Assembly: GCA_038226665.1 (NCBI GenBank)
Contig: JBBRQI010000001.1
Location: 186,001 to 250,000, forward strand
From: SZAS-103 sp038226665
GTDB lineage: Bacteria; Pseudomonadota; Gammaproteobacteria; Xanthomonadales; Xanthomonadaceae
DNA length: 64,000 bases
Direction: 5' to 3'
Below the pieces are notes generated by a model. The model was given only the letters and a program-made list of their open reading frames with translations, was not told where the DNA came from and did no database searches. Of the stretch, positions 28,828 to 37,042 are shown in pieces (the first letter of the stretch is position 1; each line of letters starts with the position of its first letter). The translations under genes and the position numbers were made by a program.

Positions 28828-29862
28828 CTACTGACCGACCACCAGCACCGTGAACGTATCGGGCTTCATCGGCGGGCGTGTGTGTGCGGGCGCGTTCGCA
28901 GGCAGGGGATCGAATTGCGCGGCCGGTAGATAGAGCCGATGCGACGCCTCGTCGAGCACGATGGTTCTTGCGCTCTTCTGGGTCGGCACGGTCGCGACCA
29001 CTGCATAGTGATCGGCATCGTCCTCATGCACGACTGTGAGGGTTCCGTCCTTGCCGTTCGGACTGAAGACCAGTCCGCGCGCCGCATCGAACGCGGTGCC
29101 ATCGGGTCCGGCACCGATCGGAACGTCGGCCACATGCTTGCCGGAGTCTGCATCGGTGATCACCATCTTGCCGTTCTGGCAGACCGAGAACACGCGACGA
29201 TGCGCGGCATCCAGCGCGAGCCCGGACGGGTCCTCGCATCCGGCCAGAGGCCAGGTGGCAATGATCTTCGCGGTCTTCGGGTCGAGCACCGTCAGCTCGC
29301 CCTTGTCTTCGATGTTGACGAAGACGCGGCCGTGTTCGTCGCTGCGTGCGAACTCCGGAGTGCCGTCGAACGCGATCGTTCCGACCACGGCGCGCTTGAC
29401 CGGATCGATCAAGGTCGCATTCGAACTGTCCCCGTTGAAGACAATGACGCGGCCAGACGCCTGATCGTAGATGATCGCATCGGGGTCCTTGCCATTGACC
29501 TTGATGTCACCCAGCGGCTTGAGCGTTTTCAGGTCGAAAGCGGTGACCGTGTCGGCCTTGCCATTGCTGGCGAATCCGACGTGCAGGGAATTGACCAGGG
29601 CGATGCCGTGTACGCCCTTCGTGTCCGGCACTTCGCCGACGACCTTGCCTGTCAGTGTATCGACCACCATCACGCGATCACTGCGGCTCAGGTACAGCCG
29701 ATGCGCCGCGGAGTCGACGGACAGGTCATCCCAGCCGCCAGTGCCACCGAGCGCGAGGCGCTGCAACACGGTGTCGGTCGAAGTCGCTGGTGAAGCAGGA
29801 TGCGCCAGCGCAGTCGAAGCGGAAAACAACGCGATCAACAAAGCTGTGTGCAGTGGTTGCAT
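28828..29862 (-). CDS. YncE-type beta-propeller protein, exported
   Basis: The 344-residue protein has a signal peptide (about 1-20, ending TALAHP). Seven or so blade-like repeats follow, each with an LYLS/VFVN strand and a D-x-x-T/K-x-K-V turn (for example VVDTLTGKVVGEVPD and TVLDPKTAKIIATWP). This is the YVTN/NHL-like family. Such proteins are periplasmic and bind ligands or partners; the role is not known. The gene stands alone, downstream of the PHP-domain gene region. Confidence 0.8.
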   Translation of the reverse strand: MQPLHTALLIALFSASTALAHPASPATSTDTVLQRLALGGTGGWDDLSVDSAAHRLYLSRSDRVMVVDTLTGKVVGEVPDTKGVHGIALVNSLHVGFASNGKADTVTAFDLKTLKPLGDIKVNGKDPDAIIYDQASGRVIVFNGDSSNATLIDPVKRAVVGTIAFDGTPEFARSDEHGRVFVNIEDKGELTVLDPKTAKIIATWPLAGCEDPSGLALDAAHRRVFSVCQNGKMVITDADSGKHVADVPIGAGPDGTAFDAARGLVFSPNGKDGTLTVVHEDDADHYAVVATVPTQKSARTIVLDEASHRLYLPAAQFDPLPANAPAHTRPPMKPDTFTVLVVGQ

Positions 29863-29959
29863 GTAAGGTCTCCAGTCCGTGGATGCGCAAGGCGTCGCGA
29901 TAGCGTAACTGCTCGACGTTACGCAGTCCTGTCGAAATCAAGCGACCCGGTCATGCGCA

Positions 29960-31333
29960 TCAATCAATTCGCCGTATCCTGAAATTGCGGCCCTTGATCT
30001 TCCCCGCACGCAGTCGCTCCAGCGCGTGCGAAGCTTCACCGCGCTGCACGGCAACATAGCTGCGCGTCGCGAACGTATCGATCTTGCCGATCGCATCCTT
30101 GTGCAATCCAGCTTCGCCGGTCAGCGCGCCGACGATGTCGCCTGGCCGCAGTTTGTCCTGGCGACCGCCGTCGATCGCGAGCGTGATCATCGGTGGTGGC
30201 GCTGGTTTCGGCACGCGTTGCGACAGATCCAGCCTGCCCCAGCGCACCTTGATGCCGAGTGCGGATTCGATCATTCCCACACGATTGATCTCGCGCGCCG
30301 CAACCATGTTCAGCGCAAGCCCGCTGTTGCCAGCGCGGCCCGTGCGGCCGATGCGATGCACGTGCGCGTCGGCATCGGTCGGCAACTCGTAGCTGATCAC
30401 CGCCGGCAGTTCCTTGATGTCGAGACCGCGCGCGGCGACATCGGTCGCGACCAGTACGCTGCAACTACGGTTCGCAAAACGCAGCAGCACTTCATCGCGG
30501 TCGCGCTGTTCCATGTCGCCATGCAGCGCAAGTGCAGCATGGCCGCGTTGCGTCAGTTGTTCGGCCACCTCGTCCACGTCGCGCCGGGTGTTGCAGAATA
30601 CCAATGCGGATTCGGGCTGGTGGCTCGCGAGCAGCGATACCAGCGCATCGACCTTGCGCGCCGATTCCACCTCGAAGAAATGTTGTTCGATCGCGGTATC
30701 GGCGTGCGCTGTCTCGATCGTCACTGCGACCGGCTCGCGCTGGAACGACTTGCTGATGGCCCGAATCGATTCGGGCCATGTCGCCGAGAACAGCAGCGTC
30801 TGCCGCTTCCTGGGAGCCTGTTTCAGGATGGCCGCGATGTCTTCCTCGAAACCCATATCGAGCATGCGGTCGGCTTCGTCGAGAACCAGTACCTTCAGCG
30901 CATCGAGCTTGAGGACTTTCTTCGCCAGCAAATCCTGGATGCGGCCGGGCGTACCGACCACGATGTGCGGCGCATGCGTCAGCGATGCGATCTGCGGACC
31001 CAGCGGAATACCGCCGCAGAGCGTGAGCAGCTTGATGTTCGGAATGGCGCTAGCGAGCCGGCGGATTTCCTTGCTGACCTGATCGGCAAGCTCGCGCGTA
31101 GGACACAACACCAGCGCCTGCGTGCGGATCGCATCCGAATCGATGGTCGAGAGCAGTGCCAACCCGAACGCCGCGGTCTTGCCGCTGCCGGTCATCGCCT
31201 GCGCGATCACGTCGCGGCCTTCGAGCATCGGCGGCAGGCTCGCGGCCTGGATCGGCGTCATCTGCGCATAGCCAATCACTTTGACAGCCTGCAGCAGCGC
31301 GGGTTGCAGCAGAAGCGTCGAGAAATCGGTCAT
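29960..31333 (-). CDS. dbpA: ATP-dependent RNA helicase DbpA
   Basis: The 457-residue DEAD-box helicase has motifs AMTGSGKTAAFGLAL, PTRELADQV, VLDEADRMLD, LLFSATWP and HRIGRTGRAG. The C-terminal domain (about 380-457) has the DbpA-type start KLRPGDIVGALTGEAGL...IGKIDTF. DbpA recognises hairpin 92 of 23S rRNA and helps large-subunit assembly. I chose the second ATG (31333) because MTDFSTLLL begins the conserved Q-motif region. Confidence 0.9.
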   Translation of the reverse strand: MTDFSTLLLQPALLQAVKVIGYAQMTPIQAASLPPMLEGRDVIAQAMTGSGKTAAFGLALLSTIDSDAIRTQALVLCPTRELADQVSKEIRRLASAIPNIKLLTLCGGIPLGPQIASLTHAPHIVVGTPGRIQDLLAKKVLKLDALKVLVLDEADRMLDMGFEEDIAAILKQAPRKRQTLLFSATWPESIRAISKSFQREPVAVTIETAHADTAIEQHFFEVESARKVDALVSLLASHQPESALVFCNTRRDVDEVAEQLTQRGHAALALHGDMEQRDRDEVLLRFANRSCSVLVATDVAARGLDIKELPAVISYELPTDADAHVHRIGRTGRAGNSGLALNMVAAREINRVGMIESALGIKVRWGRLDLSQRVPKPAPPPMITLAIDGGRQDKLRPGDIVGALTGEAGLHKDAIGKIDTFATRSYVAVQRGEASHALERLRAGKIKGRNFRIRRID

Positions 31334-31380
31334 GCGCAATTGTCGCATGCACGGGCTCCATCACCGAACAACGTGGTCGA

Positions 31381-31866
31381 TCAGTACCGCGTCGACGGCG
31401 AATTGCAGCGACCCGACCCGCAGGTATGTGCACGGCGGTCTGATCGACGCGCAGCAACTGCGATCAACCAGCCGAACGCGGCGTTCAGGCGCAATCGCGA
31501 AAGCAACATGCGATTACGTGCGATCCATGGATATACGCGATCCAGCATGGGACGCAGTCGGCGACTGCCGAGGACGCGGGCAACGCTCTGGATTCCGACG
31601 GCTCGATACGCACGCTCGAAGACTTCGACACCGCGCAGCCAGTGTCCATTGCCGTCGCGCGCATGGATGCTGCGCATGAGCTCGGCGCGCGTGAATCCTG
31701 CGGCCCTGATCTCGCCTTCATCGAAATCCGCCAAGGAGCAATCCAGCAACTTCAGCCGCATTTCGCCGCCCAGGCGTTGCAATGAGCGCATTTCCGTCGC
31801 ACACAGCGGACAGGATGCGTCGTAGTAGATCGTCAGTGCGGCGTCATCGGAGGATGGGGTACTCAT
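31381..31866 (-). CDS. DCC-family (DUF393) thiol-disulfide oxidoreductase-like protein
   Basis: The 161-residue protein has the DUF393 motif YYDASCPLCATEM, where the D-x-x-CxxC element gives the family name. The conserved helical part with GWLIAVAARR follows. The function of the family is uncertain; a thioredoxin-like fold is predicted. Its ATG overlaps the stop of the GbsR-type regulator (ATGA), so the two form an operon controlled by the palindrome at 32487. A longer start would run into the regulator gene. Confidence 0.8.
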   Translation of the reverse strand: MSTPSSDDAALTIYYDASCPLCATEMRSLQRLGGEMRLKLLDCSLADFDEGEIRAAGFTRAELMRSIHARDGNGHWLRGVEVFERAYRAVGIQSVARVLGSRRLRPMLDRVYPWIARNRMLLSRLRLNAAFGWLIAVAARRSDRRAHTCGSGRCNSPSTRY

Positions 31867-32435
31867 TTCGCCTTTCCCGCGCGCAGCAGTTTCTGGATCT
31901 TGCTGCCGAGCTTCATGACTTTCATCAACGTCGCCGGCTCGAGTCGCAGCATTTCCTCGCCCCACGACGAAAGTGCCGACATCAACGCCAGCGTGTCGCG
32001 AATGCGGGCACGGGCGCTTGCGTCTTCGGATGCGAACGCTGGATCGGCGACGCAGCTTCGCAGCAGGGAAACGGTCGGATCGAATTCGCGCGCCTTGCGT
32101 TCGCTCACGACAGTACGGAACAGTTCCCAGACATCCTTCGACGTGTCGAAATGATCGCGGCGATCGTTGATCAAATGCACGACGCGCACGAGGCCGAAAC
32201 CCTGCAACTCGCGCAAGCTGGTGCTGACGTTCGAGCGCGCCACCTGGAGGACCTCGGCGATTTCATCGGCCGGCAACGGCTGCTGCGACAAATAAAGCAA
32301 TGCGTGGATCTGCGCGACGGTGCGGTTCACGCCCCAGCGCGACCCCATCTCGCCCCAGTGCATGACGAAGCGGCGACTGATCGGCGATAGCGTATCCGCA
32401 GCGATCGATGCGGTGTCGGGATGGTCCGTGATCAT
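31863..32435 (-). CDS. GbsR/MarR-type transcriptional regulator
   Basis: The 190-residue protein has a winged helix-turn-helix (about 40-100, with QQPLPADEIAEVLQVARSNVSTSLRELQG) and a helical dimerisation region. This is the GbsR branch of MarR regulators. It is followed by the DCC-family gene with overlapping codons and diverges from the SDR gene. The palindrome between them covers the regulator promoter, so autoregulation and control of both directions is likely. The ligand is unknown. Confidence 0.86.
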   Translation of the reverse strand: MITDHPDTASIAADTLSPISRRFVMHWGEMGSRWGVNRTVAQIHALLYLSQQPLPADEIAEVLQVARSNVSTSLRELQGFGLVRVVHLINDRRDHFDTSKDVWELFRTVVSERKAREFDPTVSLLRSCVADPAFASEDASARARIRDTLALMSALSSWGEEMLRLEPATLMKVMKLGSKIQKLLRAGKAK

Positions 32436-32460
32436 GGCTTTCCAAGCATGATGAATTCGC

Positions 32461-32506
32461 TTGTCGTCATGCTAGTTTGATCGTATATTTCTGTCAATAC
32501 AGAAAT
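32461..32506. promoter_or_regulatory. Divergent overlapping promoters with palindromic operator
   Basis: A perfect palindrome ATTTCTGT-CAAT-ACAGAAAT spans 32487-32506. For the plus-strand SDR gene, TTGTCG (32461-32466) and TATATT (32484-32489) are spaced by 17 bases. For the minus-strand regulator, TTGACA (32492-32497) and TAGCAT (32469-32474) are also spaced by 17. The palindrome overlaps the regulator -35 and the plus-strand start site, so binding would block both. Confidence 0.7.
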
Positions 32507-32528
32507 GACTGCCACGACGGAGTGTCTC

Positions 32529-33494
32529 GTGCATACCGGCTCCAACGTCCTGCCCTCACGCGTACTGGTGCTCGGTGGCACCGGTTTCATCGGACGATAC
32601 GCGGTCGCCGCACTGCTGCAATCGGGATGCGATGTCGTGATCGGAACGCGGCATCCGCAGCGCGTCGAACACCGCATTCCCGACCTTGCCAACCGTTGCG
32701 CACACCGTCGGGCGCGACTTGAACGATTGCTCGATCCCCGCGACTGGTCCGGGCTACTTGCGGATATCGATGCGGTGGTGAATTGCGTCGGCATCCTGCG
32801 CCAGCGCGGACGCGAAACCTACCGGCGAGTGCACCATCTGGCGCCGGCAGCGCTCGCCGAAGCATGTCGTCGCAAGGGCCTGCGCTTGATCCATGTCTCC
32901 GCGCTCGGCCTGCATGCGCAAGCGCGCAGTCGTTTCCTGCGCTCCAAGCTGGATGGGGAAAACGCATTGCGCGCAAGCGGAGCCGACTGGCGGATCGTGC
33001 GACCATCTTTGCTGGATGGCGATGACGGTTACAGCGCGAAATGGTTGCGGCGTGTCGCGCGATGGCCATGGCATGTGCTGCCTGCGGACGCGGTCGGCCG
33101 GATTGCCGCGCTGCATGTCGCCGATCTTGGTGAAGCGCTCGCACGACTTGCGCTGTCGGCAGCCGACCCGGACGCCAGCGAGAAAGCACGCATCGTCGAA
33201 CTCGGCGGCTCGGATCGTTACACGCTCGATGAATATCTTGCGGTACTGCGTCGGCAGCACACTGACAAACCCGCTCGCCTTGTGCGCGTGCCATCCATCC
33301 TCGCGCGGCTCGGCAGTCATTTATGCGACTTGCTGCATGTCTCTCCGTATTCGTTCGGGCACTGGGAACTGCTCCGCCAGGACAACTGCCCGCATGCGTA
33401 TCGTCTTCCGGAACTCATGGGGCGTCCGCCCCGCCCTCTAGGATTCGCCGAACGCGCTGATACATCCGATCCGGGTGGCCTCGTTCGCACGTAG
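32529..33494 (+). CDS. NAD(P)-binding SDR-family protein (atypical, NDUFA9-like)
   Basis: The 321-residue protein begins its Rossmann fold at VLVLGGTGFIGRYAVAALLQSG, the dinucleotide-binding motif. It follows with VNCVGILRQRG and HVSALGLHA, which fit atypical SDRs of the complex I NDUFA9-like type rather than classical YxxxK dehydrogenases. I chose the GTG at 32529, six bases after GGAG; the ATG at 32505 lies inside the operator palindrome. The substrate or partner is unknown. Confidence 0.78.
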   Translation: MHTGSNVLPSRVLVLGGTGFIGRYAVAALLQSGCDVVIGTRHPQRVEHRIPDLANRCAHRRARLERLLDPRDWSGLLADIDAVVNCVGILRQRGRETYRRVHHLAPAALAEACRRKGLRLIHVSALGLHAQARSRFLRSKLDGENALRASGADWRIVRPSLLDGDDGYSAKWLRRVARWPWHVLPADAVGRIAALHVADLGEALARLALSAADPDASEKARIVELGGSDRYTLDEYLAVLRRQHTDKPARLVRVPSILARLGSHLCDLLHVSPYSFGHWELLRQDNCPHAYRLPELMGRPPRPLGFAERADTSDPGGLVRT

Positions 33495-33649
33495 CCGAAT
33501 GCGCTCAAGGCATCCATGGCGACGGGCTCGACACCATCAACGCTATCGCGGCCATGATTTGCGAAACAAGCGATCGGGGCCGCGTGTGCGATGCAGCCCA
33601 CTTTCTGCCAATCTGCACGTGCCGCATTTTTCTGGACAAGGGAATGCCG

Positions 33650-34093
33650 ATGCGTCGTTTGATGGTTCCTGTTCTTGTGTTGCTGGCGTTCGCGCTGGGC
33701 GTGTGGTCGCAGCACCGCGCCACGATGCCGGTGTCGAATGCAGCGACGCCCACAGCGATCCATTCCGCCAAGGACACACCAGCGCCATCGTCAACGCATC
33801 TTCCGGCCGCAATTCCGTCATCCAATGGACTGCCGCGCGAAGCCACCGAAACCCTGGCTCTGATTCAGCGCGGCGGCCCGTTTCTGCATCGGCAGGACGG
33901 CGTGGTGTTCGAGAACCGCGAACGCGAATTGCCGGCGCAGCCGCACGGCTACTATCACGAGTACACCGTGGAAACGCCCGACGCGCACGATCGCGGTGCG
34001 CGGCGCATCATCGCCGGCGGCGATCCGCCCAGTGTTTACTACTTCACCGACGACCACTACCGGAGTTTCCACACGCTGGAGGCCACGCGATGA
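33650..34093 (+). CDS. Secreted barnase-like guanyl-specific ribonuclease
   Basis: The 147-residue protein has an N-terminal hydrophobic export segment (about 4-20) and a Ser/Pro-rich spacer. A microbial RNase (ribonuclease N1/T1/Ba type) domain follows (about 75-143). Catalytic residues of the family can be placed at Glu104 (YHEYTV), Arg118/119 and His136 (DDHYRSF). It is a secreted or periplasmic RNase that would be toxic to its own cell unless restrained. Its stop overlaps the start of the barstar gene. Start chosen by AAGGGA spacing. Confidence 0.88.
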   Translation: MRRLMVPVLVLLAFALGVWSQHRATMPVSNAATPTAIHSAKDTPAPSSTHLPAAIPSSNGLPREATETLALIQRGGPFLHRQDGVVFENRERELPAQPHGYYHEYTVETPDAHDRGARRIIAGGDPPSVYYFTDDHYRSFHTLEATR

Positions 34094-34539
34094 GCGCATC
34101 CGAAATGCAGACGATGCTCGCCGATGCGCGCAACGCCGGCGCGATGCTGGTGAGCGAGGACGATCTGCCCGACTTGCACAACGCGGCGCAGCGTCATGGT
34201 TTGCTGTGCAAGCAGGTCGACCTCGCCGGTTGCCGCAGCAAGTTGAACCTGCTCGATCGCATCGCTCACGCATTGCAGTTTCCGAAAACGTTCGGTCGCA
34301 ACTGGGACGCGCTGGCAGATTGCCTCGGCGACCTGGGCTGGCTACCGGGAAAAGGCTACTGGATCGAATTCACCCACGCTGCGGATTTGCGCAAGGCTGC
34401 GCCGGAAGACTTCGATACGCTGATGTCGGTGCTTGATGATGCGGCGGCGATTTGGGCTACGCGGAAAATCGCGTTCTGGAGCGCGCTTGCGTTGCCGGAT
34501 GCGGTGATGGATGCGTTGGATGATGATGCGGTGGATTGA
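34090..34539 (+). CDS. Barstar-family ribonuclease inhibitor
   Basis: The 149-residue protein has the barstar fold features CKQVDLAGCRSKLNLLDRIAHALQFPKTFGRNWDAL, with the RNWDAL core and an acidic face that blocks the RNase active site. The ATG overlaps the ribonuclease stop (ATGA), so inhibitor and toxin are made together. The inhibitor is cytoplasmic and protects the producer from its own or incoming RNase. Confidence 0.9.
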   Translation: MSASEMQTMLADARNAGAMLVSEDDLPDLHNAAQRHGLLCKQVDLAGCRSKLNLLDRIAHALQFPKTFGRNWDALADCLGDLGWLPGKGYWIEFTHAADLRKAAPEDFDTLMSVLDDAAAIWATRKIAFWSALALPDAVMDALDDDAVD

Positions 34540-34796
34540 TGGCGTTGGGTTTGACGCATCGTCGAACATGCTTTCAGCCTGGCACTCGAAGCTTCCAATC
34601 AAACGCACAAAAAGAAATCCCTCGCGACTGCGCTTTCTTGAGCTTTCGACTTGCCGGAAGTCTGAAGGGATCGCCTCACAAACGAGCGCCTTCGAGGCGG
34701 GCGCATCGGCGTCTTCCCCGTCATGGATGTCGATCGCGCGTCGTATGCTTCCATCGACGCCCGCGCTGGACAGTCGCGCCGGATCATTACCGGGCG

Positions 34797-34833
34797 TTGC
34801 AATCCGGGCGCCCATGAGGCTATATTTTTCGAC
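34797..34833 (+). promoter_or_regulatory. Candidate promoter of the TfpZ-like gene, nearly leaderless
   Basis: TTGCAA (34797-34802) and TATATT (34821-34826) are spaced by 18 bases. The likely start of transcription is only about 3 bases from the ATG at 34836, so the mRNA would have almost no leader. The rest of the 296-base gap after the barstar gene shows no supported feature. Confidence 0.4.
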
Positions 34834-34835
34834 GC

Positions 34836-35594
34836 ATGAAGATCAAGAAAATCACACGCTGGCATGCATCGGGGCTGCACCTGCTGATCAGTGCGGCGGT
34901 CGCGGTCGCGGTATTGGCGATCATGCTCGCCATCTGGTTCCCAGGGCCACTCTTCACGGCCGCCGGGGGCAACGACCTGCTCTTCATCCTGGTCAGCGTC
35001 GACGTGATCATCGGTCCGGCGATCACGCTCGCGGTCTACCGCCAGGGCAAGCGTGGAATGAATTTCGATTTCGCGGTGATCGCCGCGCTGCAGTTCGCGG
35101 CGTTCGCCTACGGCATGCACATTGTCTACCTTGCGCGTCCGGCGTTCATCGTGTTCGCCAAGGATCAATTCCTGGTCTCGGCGGTCGTCGACATCGGGTC
35201 CAAGGACTACGCGAAGGCGAAGTTCGCGCAGTTCAGCCATCCGCCGCTCGGCGGTCCGCTGCTCGTCTACGCCGAGATTCCCACCGACCCCAAAGCACAA
35301 AACGAGATCACGCTCGACGCGCTCGCCGGGAAAGACGTGAACGTACTCCCGAAGCTCTTCAGGCCCTATGCGGAGCACGCCAAAGACGTACTGAAAGAAG
35401 CCTGGACGCTGGCAAAGCTACGTAAGTTCGAGCCGGCGGATGCGAAGATCGTCGACACGTACATGGCCGACTCCAAGTTGAAAGAAACCGATGTGCTCTA
35501 CCTGCGCATGGCGGCACGACAGGCTTGGGTCGCGGTGCTCATCGATGCGAAGACCGCCATGCCGCTGAAGATGCTGATTACCGAGAAATACTGA
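34836..35594 (+). CDS. TfpX/TfpZ-type type IV pilin accessory protein
   Basis: The 252-residue protein has three membrane helices in its first half (about 12-34, 48-66, 82-101), each with the spacing of the TfpX/TfpZ family. A cytoplasmic or periplasmic C-terminal domain follows (about 110-252). Family members are linked to type IV pilin assembly or glycosylation. No pilin gene lies nearby, so the family name is the main evidence. Confidence 0.75.
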   Translation: MKIKKITRWHASGLHLLISAAVAVAVLAIMLAIWFPGPLFTAAGGNDLLFILVSVDVIIGPAITLAVYRQGKRGMNFDFAVIAALQFAAFAYGMHIVYLARPAFIVFAKDQFLVSAVVDIGSKDYAKAKFAQFSHPPLGGPLLVYAEIPTDPKAQNEITLDALAGKDVNVLPKLFRPYAEHAKDVLKEAWTLAKLRKFEPADAKIVDTYMADSKLKETDVLYLRMAARQAWVAVLIDAKTAMPLKMLITEKY

Positions 35595-35730
35595 CCCCAA
35601 GGTACGAGAAGATCCGATTGCGCCAGACCGCGCGAATGGCTAGAGCCAAAGCAATGTGCCCGAATGGTTGTCAACGCTGCGACCGGTCAATCCGCGAACG
35701 CGGGCCAGACAACTCCCGGATGGCTTCTGC

Positions 35731-36027
35731 CTATCGCGGGGTATCGCCAGGTGCCAGCGCAACAATCGACAGTGCATGGATGTCGTTCTGCATCAACTCG
35801 CCCAGCGCCGCATACACCTTGCGGTGACGCGCGACAGCACCGACACCCGCAAACGCAACACTGACGATCCGCAGCGCGAAATGCCCGCGTCCATCGCGCG
35901 CGCCGGCGTGGCCGACGTGCTTGTGGCTTTCGTCGATCAATTCGAATTCGCTCGGGTTCAATGTTGCGAGCGCTGCGCGGATGCGCGCGGATCGCGTCGC
36001 GCGGTCGCCGATGACGATTTCATTCAT
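35731..36027 (-). CDS. bolA: BolA family protein
   Basis: The 98-residue protein has the BolA fold. The features are a DESHKHVGHAGARDGRGHFALRIVS segment with the conserved histidine and glycine pattern, and VYAALGELMQNDIHALSIVAL. BolA proteins partner with monothiol glutaredoxins in Fe-S trafficking and affect cell shape. The start overlaps the stop of the YciI gene (ATGA), an arrangement frequent in related genomes. Confidence 0.9.
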   Translation of the reverse strand: MNEIVIGDRATRSARIRAALATLNPSEFELIDESHKHVGHAGARDGRGHFALRIVSVAFAGVGAVARHRKVYAALGELMQNDIHALSIVALAPGDTPR

Positions 36028-36323
36028 GGCAGGACTTGCCGGAACGCCCGCACATCGACCTTTTCGTACACACCCGCTCCAATATAGGGATCGGCATCGG
36101 CCCATGCCTGCGCGTCCTGCAGCGATGCGAACTCGGCAACGATCAGGCTGCCGGAAAATCCTGCCGGGCCGGGATCAACCGAATCGATGGCCGGAAACGG
36201 GCCGGCCAGGATCATGCGTCCGGCATCGCGCAGCGCCTGCAAGCGCGCCAGATGCGCAGGTCGAACCGCCAACCGCGCGGACAAGGATTCTGGAACGTCG
36301 ATACCGACGATGGCATACAGCAT
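36024..36323 (-). CDS. YciI family protein
   Basis: The 99-residue protein opens with MLYAIVGIDVP and ends with an ADPYIGAGVYEKVDVRAF segment, both typical of YciI-like proteins, which fold as a ferredoxin-like dimer. The conserved His of the family is H24 (RPAHLARL). The function is not established. It is coupled to bolA by overlapping codons. Confidence 0.87.
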   Translation of the reverse strand: MLYAIVGIDVPESLSARLAVRPAHLARLQALRDAGRMILAGPFPAIDSVDPGPAGFSGSLIVAEFASLQDAQAWADADPYIGAGVYEKVDVRAFRQVLP

Positions 36324-36386
36324 GTGCGACTCCTTTCGTGCTCGCTTCGATGGCATTTCTGCAAAGGCAGGGCATGATACGCATGC

Positions 36387-37004
36387 ATGTCCGCTCGCCT
36401 CCACGTCCATCCCGTCGATCCGCAACCGCGCCTGATCGCCCGCGCCGCTGCCGCATTGCAGGCAGGCGGGCTGGCACTGTGCCCGACCGATGCGGGCTAC
36501 GCCCTGGTGTGGATGCTCGAAGCGCGCGACGCCGAGGAACGCGTGCGCCGTATGCGCGCGCTGGACACGAAGCATCCGTTCACCGTACTCTGTGCCTCGT
36601 TGAGCGATGTCGGGCGCATGGCCCGGCTCGGCGATCCAGCCTTCCGGCTGATGAAATCGCTGACCCCCGGCCCCTGCACGTTTATCCTGACCGCCTCCTC
36701 CGACCTGCCCCGCCGCCTGAAGCTGGACAAGCGCCGTTCGATCGGCGTGCGCAGGGTCGAACACCCGATTGCACAGGCCCTGTTGTTGGCCGTGGAACAA
36801 CCGTTGCTCAGTACCACCGTGGCGCTGCCGGACGCTGAGGATCTGGCCAGTCACGTAGCCGACGATGTGGCCGACCACCTGCTGGAACAGGTGGACGTCT
36901 TGCTCGATGGCGGGGATTGCGAGCCTGGCCCGACCAGTGTGGTCGATGCCACCGGTAATGCTCCAGAACTGCTGCGTCAAGGTTATCGTCCCATGACCCT
37001 GTAA
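36387..37004 (+). CDS. yciO: YciO-like member of the Sua5/YrdC (TsaC) family
   Basis: The 205-residue protein has the YrdC core (PTDAGYAL, KHPFTVLC, LTPGPCTFILTAS). Its N-terminal LHVHPVDPQPRLI and order of segments match YciO, the paralog of the threonylcarbamoyl-AMP synthase TsaC, more than TsaC itself. YciO can carry out a related reaction in vitro in some species, but its cell role is uncertain. It lies 38 bases before scpA. Confidence 0.82.
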   Translation: MSARLHVHPVDPQPRLIARAAAALQAGGLALCPTDAGYALVWMLEARDAEERVRRMRALDTKHPFTVLCASLSDVGRMARLGDPAFRLMKSLTPGPCTFILTASSDLPRRLKLDKRRSIGVRRVEHPIAQALLLAVEQPLLSTTVALPDAEDLASHVADDVADHLLEQVDVLLDGGDCEPGPTSVVDATGNAPELLRQGYRPMTL

Positions 37005-37042
37005 ACGTTTCGATTCGCGCAAATTGCGCACCAAACATCAAG

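Noticed and set aside
30026..31825. 600-codon plus-strand frame opposite dbpA
   Set aside because: It has no family features, while dbpA on the other strand has all helicase motifs.
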